Assembly: GCA_022559845.1 (NCBI GenBank)
Contig: CM040118.1
Coordinates: 232,237,224-232,301,223, forward strand
DNA: 64,000 bases
Source: Amorphophallus konjac
Taxonomy: Eukaryota; Streptophyta; Magnoliopsida; Alismatales; Araceae
Direction: 5' to 3'
Positions 45,843 through 56,331 of this stretch are shown one piece after another. The notes beneath the pieces were generated by a model that was not told where the DNA came from, did not search any database, and worked only from the letters and a program-made list of their open reading frames with translations. The position numbers were made by a program, and so were the translations under genes. Position 1 is the first letter of the stretch, and each line of letters opens with the position of its first letter.

Positions 45843-45858
45843 TTGACTTGCTGCAGGT

Positions 45859-45898
45859 GTGCCTTGGAAGGAGAAATAAAAGGGGTCAACCAAGGCAC
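45859..45898 (+). other. Stem-loop just downstream of G gag stop
   Basis: GTGCCTTGG (45859-45867) pairs with CCAAGGCAC (45890-45898), a 9-bp perfect stem with a 22-base loop, 17 bases after the stop. Confidence 0.7.
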
Positions 45899-47290
45899 TC
45901 AAAAAGAAAACCCCATGATTCAATTCAGGTCAGTTCTGAAATCTGTTTTAAATTTCATTATCTGAAATTGTGAGCATGAAAATTGTGAGTTTCATGTTGA
46001 TTTGCTTGGTTGATTTTTTAATGAACTCTTCATGTCTAGTTGATCAGTCTGCATTCCAGACTCAGCTATTGAATTCAATTCTGCATATCTGATGCTCTTC
46101 TCTTGCTATATGTTGAACTGAATTTGAATGCTTCTCTAGTGTATACAGTTGATGCACTATATAGACTCTGTGTCCATGCATGTGTTTTGTGTTAATGCAT
46201 TGCATGCTTGTTATTGAATGCATACTTGGACTAATTGTGTATAGACTGACTGTCATTGCATGTGTCAATGATGTTGTTCAATGCATGAAGGACTGCCTTA
46301 TGTTGCATTGTCCTTGTTAACCCTGGTATATCAAATGGTATGTTACTAAAAGGCAGGGAAATCTGCCCGGAGGTTCCTACCATGTGTGAGATGGTCTTTG
46401 AGACCAGGTCCTCCGCCTAGTACCATGGGTCTAGTTTTCATGAAGAACAGTGTACTGCATCATATGTTGAAAAAATCTGAAAATTTAAAAGGAAGATGAT
46501 GCATTTGATAAATTCTCTCTCTGATTGAACAAAGCATGAATTCTTCTTGAGTATATTCTAAAATTATGAGCAGTTCATTAATTCTATTTCATGCACTTTG
46601 TCAGGGGGAGTTTGACTAATGTTGCATAGTCTGCATGTAGAATAGTCTACTGCATAGCATATTTTTGCATCATGGTGTCAGGGGGAGCTGAGAGATTCTA
46701 TTCAATTCATTGAACCCTATTTACTCCTCTTTGTCCCCATTCATGTGATTCATATCTTTTGACATCAGATGCCATTGGACCATTTTGCCAATTGCTATCC
46801 TTTCCCCATCATTTTCACTAAACAACAGCTTTGCATCTGGTTTAGTACATTGAATGGTGATTATTGCAACTGTTTTTCTATAAAAATCACACTCACAAAT
46901 TGAAAGGAACTAAAGGTTTAACCTTTATAAATTAGAGAGTTAAGTATCTGCACTTCAGAACTTGAGATAAAAGAAAACCTTTATAGCAATTAATCTTTAT
47001 CTCATGGTAAGATTAGAAAAAGTTTTTGTAATGCCAAATGTGTTGATCTGGAAATTTCTAGAAAAGGATAATAAGAGTGTGTACTGATTTTTTAAACAAT
47101 CACTCTAAAAGAAGTAAGGGCAGCAGTAAATAAGATCATAATGCTATGAACTGAACATAGTGACAGAGCAATGGCTGAATTGCACCGAGAAATTGTGATC
47201 TCCTCCAATGAAGTAAGAGAACTCATAGTCATGAAGTGCTTTAGAATATCTCTGTTCAAAAGGTCAAATCTATAGAGGGAGTTCTCACTA

Positions 47291-47444
47291 AGTAACTGAG
47301 TGTACTGGCCTCTAATCAAGGTGTACCCTTAATGTCAAAAGTGAAGACTATTCTTTGTGGGTTTTGATCTGAAATAGGTCTAGTAGTTTATGCCTAGTAA
47401 CTGGGGGTACTTGCCTCTGATCAAGGTGTACACCTAATGTCAAC
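47291..47444 (+). repeat. Direct repeat of about 49 bp in G non-coding region
   Basis: 47291-47339 and 47396-47444 share AGTAACTG, TACTNGCCTCT, ATCAAGGTGTAC and TAATGTCAA, with about six differences. Confidence 0.8.
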
Positions 47445-48054
47445 AGCATAAATGCCACTGATCTATTTACTCAGTTCAGGTTCAGAAATTGAAAAATGTA
47501 AGTCAAACTGCTGTAACCCTTTGAAAATCAAAAGTCTATGAGTGGAAATTGTTTTTATTAATACATATTCAAGTTGCCTCTCTTGAATTTCCGTGTTTAA
47601 TCACAAAATGGTATTATGTCTGACTTATCTATTAATACCATGTGCCCTAGATTCATTGCTATAAATGGAATCTAAAACTCTTTTTCAGGGGTCAGGTGTT
47701 TTACTCTAGAATTATAACTGTTAAACCTGAATCTTTGTCAAAATTGTATGTTGCTGATTTTTAAACTTTAACAGTTGTTTATAATCATGCTTCCTTTCTG
47801 AACCTATGATTCAGCTGTTGTCAAGTGACCCTCCTACTCTCTCTACCTTGTTTATCTGTTCATATTCCTTCTCAAAGGGGGAGCTTCTATTTAGGGGGAG
47901 AAACATTTCAGGGGAGTCTTACTTTCAGGGAAAAATGTTCTAGAGGAATTTGCATGCATATTGCACTTTGCACTCATATTTTTACTGTTTTTCTTTTTTG
48001 ATCATGTCAAAGGGGGAGAAAATCTTGTGTGTGACTCACTGTCACATTGTGTTG

Positions 48055-48076
48055 CCATCATCAAAAAAGGGGAGAA
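48055..48076 (+). other. G polypurine tract
   Basis: Catcatcaaaaaaggggaga just before TGTTGTGCC; a second tract, GTCAAAGGGGGAGAAAA, is at 48006-48022. Confidence 0.9.
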
Positions 48077-51000
48077 TGTTGTGCCTCTTAGGCACAAGCA
48101 TGTGCTATGTCGCCTTGATGATAGCAATGCTTTTTGGTTTTGATGATAGCAAGACAGTGAGTGCATTTGAGTGCATTTGATATTGTATTTTGATAATAGC
48201 AATGTTATTATGTTTTGATGATTGTAATAAACAAAGTGCATTTCTATGCATTATTATTCTTGAGCATTCTGCATATTGATAGCAACATGAATGATGATGT
48301 CTAGCATTGATGGCATTTACTCTTTATATATGTGCATTGCATTCTGTCAGATATCATGTCTCTACATATATCATGCCTGGGTAGCAAAGTCTATACATTG
48401 GACTCTCGTTCAAGCCTATGCATTGTCTTAGGCTAAGTGTGTACAGCGTCTTAGGCGAAGTCTGTACAGCCGTGTCTTATGCTCCTAAGTCTATACATTG
48501 GTGTTGGTCATCAAAGTCTGTACATCGCCTTCAGTCTTCAAGTCTATACACTGGCTTATTCTTCAAGTATGTACATCCACAGTTAAACTTGAAGTCTGCA
48601 CACTAGTCTTCACTGTCAAGTTTGCACATTGGTCTTCGATTTCAATGTCCAATACATTGGGCTTTTACATGAAGTCTATACATTGTTGTTTGCAGTACAA
48701 GTCCATACATTGGACTGTTCATCAAAGTCTGTACATCAGACTGCTATAGTAAGTCTGTACAGTGAGTGATTCATTGGTAAAGTCTGTACACTCAACTGAA
48801 CTTCAAGTCTAGACATTGCACTGTAGCATCCATTGTCTTCGTGTTGTGTTTGTTTGATTGTCTTCGTGTTGTTTACTGTAGCAGCTCGATTTGTTCTGAT
48901 GAATTTTGAGTCGTTTCCCAGTGAACCCCGTGTCGCTTCACCTCGTGCTGTTCTCATCGTCTTCGTGTTGTTTTCACTTCGTGTCAACTTCGTCTTCGTG
49001 TCATTTTCACTTCGTGTCAACTTCATCTTCGTGTCGTTTTCACTTCGTGTCAATTTCATCTTCGTGTTGTTTTTCAACTCGTGACGGTCTCTGTCATCTG
49101 TCTCCATGCCGTACTTACTTCGTGTTGGTTAATGTTGTTGTTGTGTCTTCGTGTCATTTTCCTTGTTGTGTCTTCGTGTCGTTCTGTGTAGTGTATGTTT
49201 TTGTCACCACTACACTTCGTGTCGTTGTTCTTTACTTCGTGATGTTTTCACTGTCTTCGTGTTGGTCTTTCTCATTAGACCTCGTGTCTTTCTCGCCTTG
49301 ACCACACTTCGTGTTGCTTTACGTAGACCTCGTGTCTTGCTTGTTTGCAACCACTTCGTGTCGATTTCTGTTGTCAGCACGTGTCATCCTTAGTTCGAGT
49401 CGGTTCTTTATTTTTTCATCTTCGTGTTGTAGTCAACTCGTGTCGTTCTCTTTGCTGTGTGTTATGTCGTGTTGTTTTTATGTTCGTGTCTTCGTGTTGT
49501 TTTTATGTTCGTGTCTCCGTGTTATTTTTGTCTTCGTGTCTCCGTGTTGTTTTTGTCTTCGTGTCTCCGTGTTGTTTTTGTCTTTGTGTCTTCGTGTCGT
49601 TTTTGTTCCACTGCGTGCAGAACAGTGCAGCACCTCGTGTTGCTTTCTGTGCCACCTCGTGTCGTTTCTGTGTGAACCTCGTGTCGCTTCTCTCTGTCCT
49701 CTAGTTGCATCTCGTGTCATCTTTTATGTCTTGCTTGTTGTTGCAACCACTTCGTGTCGTTCCTCTTTTTACCTCGTGTTGTTTTATAACCTCATTTCGT
49801 ATCGTTCTCTTCGTTGTGTCTGTTCTGTCACAATGTATCTCGTGTCATTCCTTACTTCGTGCTGCAGTCACCTTGTCTATCTCGTGTCATTCCAAGTACA
49901 GTGCCATCGTATTACTATTACATATCTCATGCAGCTTTAGTTCCTGTGGCCCTCAGTGTTAATGACTTTAATCTCATTACAGGTCTGAGGAAGAACATTC
50001 CACACTCCTGGGCTGCACGTGATCCGAGATAAGAGGAACCAATCTGATAAGGACACGTGACAGGAAGATTCTGGAAATATGGGAGGCACACGCGTTTTGT
50101 GCCCTATCCACCTGCTGTTGCTGCTATAAATAGAACCCTTCGTCCTCAGATGAAGGTGATCGAGTTGGCAAGAAGAAAAGCTCATACAGAGAGCCCCGAT
50201 CCAGAAAAAGGAAGAGAAGAAAGAAAAGAAGAGAGCAGGGAAGAGAGTGAGAGTAAGAGCAGAAGAAGAAAAAGAGAGAGAAGAGAGTTGAGAAGAAGAA
50301 GAAGAGAAGTAGCAGAAGAAGCTCCTAGGAGAGTAGAAGAGAAAGAAAAGAGAGATAGAAAGTGAGCGAGAGAGGTCGTGGAGAACAAGGAAGAAGTTAC
50401 CTGAAGATCTGTCTACTGGACCGTGGATCAAATCCAGGCCAGTCAGCTCCATGCAAGCCACATTTGTGTTATTTGTCTTTACAGCTTTCTGATCGCTGTG
50501 TATTTTTCTTTTCTTATTTTTCCTGTTTCATTTGGTTATCTGTGTTCTACCGATCCTCAGTAGTGAGGTCGGGGTTCCTCCTGTCAGTTCAGGAGAAGGG
50601 AGATTGCTATCTCCGGTTGCAAGTAGCTGGGTGCTACTTGTGGTGTCCCTCCGGTTTGGAGGAAGGGAGATCTGATCTCCGGTTCTGGGCTTGTGGATTC
50701 AAGTCCAGGGGTTCCCTCCGGGTCTAGAGGAAGAGAGACCATGTGTCTCTGGTTGGCTAGTGACTGGTGTCACTAGTGGTTCCCTCCGGTTGGGAGGATG
50801 AGGGGAGGCTGTTCCCCTGGTCAAGCTGTGTGGCAGCACCTGTTGCAGACTGAGTCTGCTGTGTCTAGCGTGAGCTAGTGGAAGCCACACTCGGTTTGAG
50901 TGCGGGGTGGATGTAGGTCTGGAGGACCGAACCACCTGAAAACCCCTCTTGTATTGTGGTTTGATTGCTTATGATTTGCTTCCGCTAGATGAATGCATAG

Positions 51001-51298
51001 GGGCGTTCCATGCGTTTGGCTTCGGGTTGAGAAGAAGAGTTAATTAGTCTTCTTAGAATGTTTTAATTTGTCAAGAGAGCGAAATTCTTGTTGAGCGACT
51101 CCTTGTCAAATTCAGCCTAGTTAGCATCCTAGTGATCTCACTGTATGCTTGTTTGGTTCTGCAACTGATTATTAGCTTTTAAGCTTATCTAGTTTGCGAA
51201 CTAGTAATTCTAGTGAGCATCATATTTTAACTGGGCGAAAGTCCTTTAAAGGGCTGTATTCATTCACCCCCCCTCTGAATACTGCACCGAACCCTACA
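48077..51298 (+). repeat. G 3' LTR (3222 bp)
   Basis: Near-identical to the 5' LTR; ends ACCGAACCCTACA where the 5' copy has CCCAACA. Confidence 0.95.
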
Positions 51299-51303
51299 GA
51301 ACT

Positions 51304-51354
51304 AGCTGGGGTCGCGCTCGTCAGCGCGGGTCCAACTACCCCCAACCACGTGTG
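51304..51354 (-). repeat. Tekay-type LTR H, short middle part
   Basis: 51 bases between the G target duplication and the solo LTR I; its last five bases (gtgtg) are the target duplication of I. Assigned to H by position only. Confidence 0.5.
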
Positions 51355-52102
51355 TGTTGAGTTATGATTTTGATGTTTGTTGGCATTATGGTTTTGATGA
51401 TAACTAAACTTAATGTGTGATTGAGTGATGATAACTAAACTTATGGTTGATTGCACATTCATGTTTAAATATGTTTGAGATGACAAATGGCAATGGTACA
51501 TGGTCTTGATTCATGCTTGATTGAATTATTTTTACAAGAGGCAGGAGGTTTCATAACCTCTTTAATGTGAACAAGCATGGTATTAACCTTAACTATCTTG
51601 CTTGCAGGATCAAACATGGCAGTCACCTGGTGAACTAAACTTGTGGATAAGCACCCTGCTCCTCTACAATCCAAAACAGGTGGTATATGTCATTTACTAT
51701 CAAGAACCATTGGTGAGACTCTTACCTTGTGTATCTCATGCTTAACATCGATCTCACCTTGTGTATCTTATGTATACACCTCATTCATGCACATTCAACA
51801 TGAAACCCTTCTGGCCATCGTGCGCCCTCGCCCGCGGATCGACCTGCGCGGTCAGGTTGCGGAGCCCCCGGAACAAATTTTGATAAATGCTCAAATGGTT
51901 TGCATGAACTTCAAGCATTTATCATATGGATGTTAAGCTATAGTTCTAATCAACTATCCATGTGTTTGCAGGTCAAAGACTCAGTTGACACCTTCAAGAC
52001 TATCAAAGTCGATGCCACAGATGAGAATGGGCTGCTAAAGGAGTTAAGCGGTTGAGCTAACGGCTTAACAGATTGAACCAGGAATCCCGGGGGTCGGCCC
52101 AG

Positions 52103-52283
52103 CTGGCGGTCGACCGCCAGCTTAGGGGCGGTCGACCGCCCCTGCCAGGAACCCACTGCCTGCAGCTCTCTCAGTGGCGGTCGACCGCCAGCCCAGTAGC
52201 GGTCGACCGGAATTCCCAGGGATCATCCATTTACAGGTTTTTCAATAGCGGTAGACCGCCAGAAGCTGCAGGTCGACCGCCAG
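52103..52283 (+). repeat. GGTCGACC palindrome cluster in I U3
   Basis: CTGGCGGTCGACCGCCAG (52103-52120) is an 18-bp perfect palindrome. AGGGGCGGTCGACCGCCCCT (52124-52143) is 20 bp and TGGCGGTCGACCGCCA (52175-52190) 16 bp. Three decayed copies follow at 52197, 52248 and 52266. They lie 140-320 bases upstream of the TATA box. Confidence 0.85.
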
Positions 52284-52911
52284 CCCCGAGCTGCCCACAA
52301 TTGTTGACTTTTTCCACTTTGAGAAGAGGCTTTCTCCTTGTAATTCTTTAATCCTAATGACACCAAATCGCCCACAAAATGTGGATCTGGTCTAGGGGAT
52401 GTCCATAGACCATTCAAGGGCTATATAACATCTCATTTGGAGCTATAACCCTAACCATCCAAGAGATCCAAGGGGAGGCTGTCCAAGGAGGAAGAAGAGG
52501 GTACTGTAGCTCCGTGAACAGTACCTCGTGCAACAACAATCTTCATCCAACTTCAAGCCATTCAAGGTAGATCTGAAGCCAACATCCTCCAAGGAAAAGA
52601 AGCAAGCAAGGAAGCAAGGATTCAAAGGAAGATTGCTCAAAGAAGAAAGAAGAAGAAGCAAGCAAGTAAGCCATCCAAGGGGATTCAAGTGTAGATCAAG
52701 AGGATGTGTTCAAGTGAAGATTGAAGATATGTTCAAGATCCGTAACATGCATTCAAGGGGAACCCAAAACATGAGTTTTCTAAACTAAGCCTCAACATAT
52801 TTATATTTTTGGGTATTGTATTTGTGTTCATCATAAACTGAAGAATCTGTGTGTGTGTGGATCGTGTTGGATCTGTGGTCGTGTGTGTGTGTTGTTTTCC
52901 ATTCGTGTGTG

Positions 52912-53255
52912 CGTAGATCTTCCTAGATCTACGTGTGTGTGTGTGGATCTCTTAGATCCAGTTGTTTTAGTGTGTGGTTTGCTGCACTTGTCGCAGCGTG
53001 TGTGTGTGGTAGTGATCCGGTTGTCGGATCGTGTTGGAGTTCATCTCCGTGTGTGTGTGTATTGGAGCTTGTCTCCGTGTGTAGTTTGGGGCGCGTCCCC
53101 GTGTGTGTGTGCAGGTGTCGTCCTGCGTGTGTGGTTGGAGCGTCGTCTCCATTTGGGGATTTATCCCCGAGTGTAGCCTCACCGAGTTTGGTGAGGGGTG
53201 GACGTAGGATTGCCGTCATGCATCCGAACCACCTTAAAAATCGCTGTGCATTGTG
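52912..53255 (+). promoter_or_regulatory. Hairpin chain with GTGTG spacers and conserved box in I
   Basis: CGTAGATCT/AGATCTACG (52912-52933), TGGATCT/AGATCCA (52944-52960), GCTGC/GCAGC (52981-52997), GATCCG/CGGATC (53014-53030), GGAG/CTCC (53036-53048, 53064-53076), GGGG/CCCC (53088-53100), GCAGG/CCTGC (53111-53126), TGGAG/CTCCA (53136-53151), GGGGA/TCCCC (53155-53168), CCTCACC/GGTGAGG (53177-53196). Then the GGGGTGGACGTAGG box and CCGAACCACCTTAAAAATC. Confidence 0.8.
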
Positions 53256-53526
53256 CTTGTATTGTGTGGTTTGCTCCATTTCCTCTATCTCCATTCTACA
53301 TAAACGTTAGTTTAAATTGTTGTTCTGGTTTTATCTTCGTCTATCTTGTTTAATCTATATCTTATCATATAAAGTTTGTTAAATCTAATTTGTGTTCAAA
53401 TAACTTTGAATCTCCTAACTAGCTTTGTATCACATATTTTATAAAAGGCCAAAAGTTTTCCTAAAATTGGTAATCACCCAATTCACCCCCCCTCTTGGGT
53501 GTCATTGATCGCGGGACTTCAGTGTG

Positions 53527-54002
53527 CACACACAGACCATGCATCCTAGGTTTGGCCCTCTGACACCCTCAGCCGGACTCTGGCGTCAAGACGTTGGGCC
53601 CGACGGTAACCAGCCTAAAAACCGTCTCTCGAGGTAGCATCGCCACCACTCCCTGGTGGGACCACTCGCGTGTCGGAAGGCTACGACTAGTGGGGAGTCA
53701 CTAATCTGACCACTCTCCGAGGAGAAACTCCGAGAACCACGCACGCACCCTACGTTAAAGTCGAGAAGAACCAAGTGGCATCGAGCCATTGGACTCTGGA
53801 CAGTCCTCTAGACTCACTAAATCCGACAGTCCTTGAGTCACAAGACTCGGGGTCAAGACCGTTGTACGCAACGGCAAAATGCCATTAATCTAGCCTAATC
53901 CCTAGGTCTAAATCCACGATAGCACGAATATCGAGGTAGCTCACGAGCCGCCGAGACCATCCCCTCAAAAGGGAACTCAAGAGACCTCCAGCCCTATGCT
54001 GG
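53527..54002 (-). repeat. Tekay-type LTR H, last part
   Basis: 476 bases of non-coding DNA between the solo LTR and J; assigned to H because I and G interrupt a continuous flank. I see no domain or repeat of its own, and the far end of H is not identified. Confidence 0.45.
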
Positions 54003-54917
54003 GTGTCACGTCCCGACGCGGAATATTGAGGGCGTGAGCGAGTCGTAAACAAGTGTGTCAATCAGAGCATGTACAATTTAATTTCTAAAGAGAAAGATAG
54101 ATGAGAAAATGATACTTTTATTTCATCACATGAAGTTTACATCACTAATTCATAAGCCATAAAGATAATTACAATCTTCTAACTCCAAAATACAACATTC
54201 TTGTAAAATCACTAATGATCTACATAAATCCTAGGGAAAAGAAAAACACTCTTTCACTCTTGTCCATTCCCTTATTCAATTTCATTTCCTGCAATAATTT
54301 ACCAAAACGTAAGGTGAGCAAAAAGCTCAGTAGGATTTTATATATCTATAATCAGGTAATATTTAAGTATTTATCATTTTGGACATTTCTTCCAAGTAAA
54401 TCGGGAAGTGTTTAAGATCATGAATAGCGAGTAGGAAATTGTATACGGAATTTTAAGTAATAACATGATAACAAGGTTCCAAGATAATTTCAAGTATTGA
54501 ATATTGAACGTGTAAAGAATATCATGAAAGAATTTAGCCATTTCATGCAAGTCAAATATATCATGTAATTTCAAGCAATTTCAAGTAAAAAGTAAACAAG
54601 TACAATAACGAAGTGTGGAATGTCATAAATAATCTAGCAAGTCATGCACTTCGGTGCAATGCCACACCGTGGTCAATCAACTCCCATGGACACAAGAACT
54701 TCCGGGCGCTCCTCCCAGGACGAGACCGGGCCCCATTAATGCCAGTCATTGGGTCGGTGGATCATAAGATTCCAAGTATGTTTAGACATCCACTTAACAC
54801 TATGGCCAATGAATTTCAAGAATAAGCTCATTTGTAAAAAGTACAGATCTGGCAAAAATCTCAGAAGTAGCAAGAGGAGTGAATAATAATTTTAAGGCAT
54901 CATGTTTAATGACATTT
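54003..54917 (-). repeat. Tekay-type LTR fragment J
   Basis: Plus strand starts TGTCACGTCCCGACGC, the reverse of an LTR end like that of B. The minus strand has CCTACTGAGC...GCTCACC (54312-54334) and a block matching B at 18648-18700 (CTGGGAGGAGC, TGCCCATGGGAGTTGATT with small changes). The right end is cut at the inversion breakpoint of K; no internal region is present. Confidence 0.7.
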
Positions 54918-55235
54918 GAAGCGGCCTCCGACGGTGTGCTGCGTCGCACTCCTTCGAGGGGGACTTCCTGACGGGGCGCGGGACCTTGCGTCCCTGGCCG
55001 CCTGGGCCCTCATGAGCTCCACAAGGACGTCCATCTTTTCGTTGAGGGCCTGGAAGGCGTTGGCGCCGCCCCCGAGGGGTGCCCCTGTCTCCGCCGGGGG
55101 GGGTGGTGGCCTGTTGGTGGGGATGCTGGTGTTGGAGGGGGGGCTCTGCGAGACCCTAGAGGGGGCGCCTCCCGCCGCCGCCACAGCCTTACCTGCCCCA
55201 CCGATGGATCTCCTCCCTGAGCTTCTTCTCACCAT
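54918..55235 (-). pseudogene. gag: K gag, N-terminal part (inverted)
   Basis: ATG at 55235: MVRRSSGRRSIGGAGKA, a Pro-rich linker, then FQALNEKMDVLVELMRAQA (the conserved helix seen in D) and SGSPPRRSATQH. It ends abruptly at GGRF, where homology to Tat gag resumes at 60268 on the opposite strand. The six-base GAAGCG at 54918-54923 is the breakpoint. Confidence 0.8.
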
Positions 55236-55258
55236 CTCGACTTTGCATGCGTTTCCCA

Positions 55259-55270
55259 CAGACGGCGCCA
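55259..55270 (-). other. K primer-binding site
   Basis: Minus-strand TGGCGCCGTCTG, tRNA-Asp-like, two bases from the LTR; identical to that of D. Confidence 0.85.
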
Positions 55271-55272
55271 GA

Positions 55273-56057
55273 TGAAGAGGTGAGATCTCGCGCAGGATCC
55301 TGAGCGGGCTATGGATCACCAGAAGATGAATCTGCAAGAGAGGGAAACGTATCAGAGGGTCCAGGGGATCTCCCTGGGGCAAAACCCTCCGATGGCTAAG
55401 TCAGTAGAGCTATGGTGGAAGCAATAATGGGGGGAGGAGAGAGCTGATGCGCGAGAATCCTCTCCACCAAAGGGTGAAGCGAATCGTGCTCAGGAGCTTA
55501 GGGTGTGTGAATGCTTAGTTCATCTTACCATCTTCCGGAGGGGATCCCTTGCTTAAATAGTGCACCGCCTTCAGGAGTCCTGTAAGCTGAGGGGTTCCCG
55601 GCGGGAGTTACGTCTTTAACGGGGGCTTTCATGGCCTGATCGTGGGAACGTTATCCCCTTGGAGTCCGACGGCTCCCCTGACTCTCCCGCTGGCGGAGGA
55701 CTCTGAACGGCTGCACCTGCAGATAATCAACCGGCCTTACCGAGCCTCGGGGATGCTAGCTCATGTCCGAGCGATAGGCATGGCCCGGTGAGGGTGGGGT
55801 CGGATAGGTCGGCTGGAGCCTATCTCTCTCGGACGGGGAGAGGGCTTTAGGCCGGACCTTCCTCGGGACCTGACCGTTGTCTCGGGCCCTCCGAGCCTAG
55901 AAGGCCGCCGGGGAGAGTTAGTTCCTCGAGTCTTATTTATTGGGCTTTTCTCCCTAAGTGAGCCCTGTGGGCTATCACTCGGGTGGGCTCGCTCGGTTGG
56001 ACCTTGTGGGTCTTGTTGGGCTGCCTTTGTGGTGGGCTGCGGAAATCCCCCTCTCCA
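55273..56057 (-). repeat. K LTR (785 bp)
   Basis: On the minus strand it starts TGGAGAGGGGGATTTCC after a purine tract and ends CTCTTCA next to the primer site; homologous to D LTR. It has both a polypurine tract on one side and a primer site on the other, so it serves as 3' LTR of one copy and 5' LTR of the next. Confidence 0.85.
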
Positions 56058-56076
56058 CTTGTCCCCCTCCTACTCC
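56058..56076 (-). other. K polypurine tract
   Basis: Minus-strand GGAGTAGGAGGGGGACAAG directly upstream of the LTR start. Confidence 0.75.
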
Positions 56077-56331
56077 CGAGCCAAGGAGGCTCGGATGAGT
56101 ATTTTTTCGAGGCTTTGGACCGGCGTGGCTCAGGTGGGTGGAATTCCGTTGGCGTTATGGAGCCGCTTATAGTGGTCGTCGAGGCCCGTAATGATGATCC
56201 TGAAGGATTCGAAACGAAGGGGCCCCCCTTTTCTCGGAGCACGGAACGACGCGCCGCCACCCTCAGGGGTTTATAGGGGGCGCTGTTCATCGTTCTAGAC
56301 TTCCAGGGTTTTAGGCTTTCCTTGCTTCTTG

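Larger units (their letters stand above)
45843..48054 (+). other. G non-coding region between gag and 3' LTR
   Basis: 2.2 kb without pol or any credible ORF. It has the post-gag stem-loop, CTGGTATATCAAATGGT at 46323-46339, the shared block ending CTCCGCC (46384-46432), the 90-bp module (47164-47258), a direct repeat, and several GGGGGAG tracts (46604, 46680, 47877, 47895, 48013). The order matches A. Confidence 0.8.
40002..51298 (+). mobile_element. Intact Sirevirus-like gag-only element G
   Basis: LTRs of 3224 and 3222 bp, near-identical; exact duplication gaact (39997-40001, 51299-51303); tRNA-Met primer site; gag with one stop; 2.2 kb of non-coding DNA; Sirevirus polypurine tract. No pol at all. 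The youngest-looking insertion in the right half. It would need enzymes from an autonomous relative. Confidence 0.92.
51355..53521 (+). repeat. Solo Sirevirus-like LTR I (2167 bp)
   Basis: Starts TGTTGAGTTATGATTTTGATG, ends CGCGGGACTTCA, flanked by gtgtg on both sides (51350-51354, 53522-53526). No internal region, primer site or second LTR, so it is the product of LTR-LTR recombination. Contains GTCGAC palindromes, a TATA box TATATAA at 52422-52428, a hairpin chain, the conserved box and a C-rich tail (ttcaccccccctctt). Confidence 0.8.
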
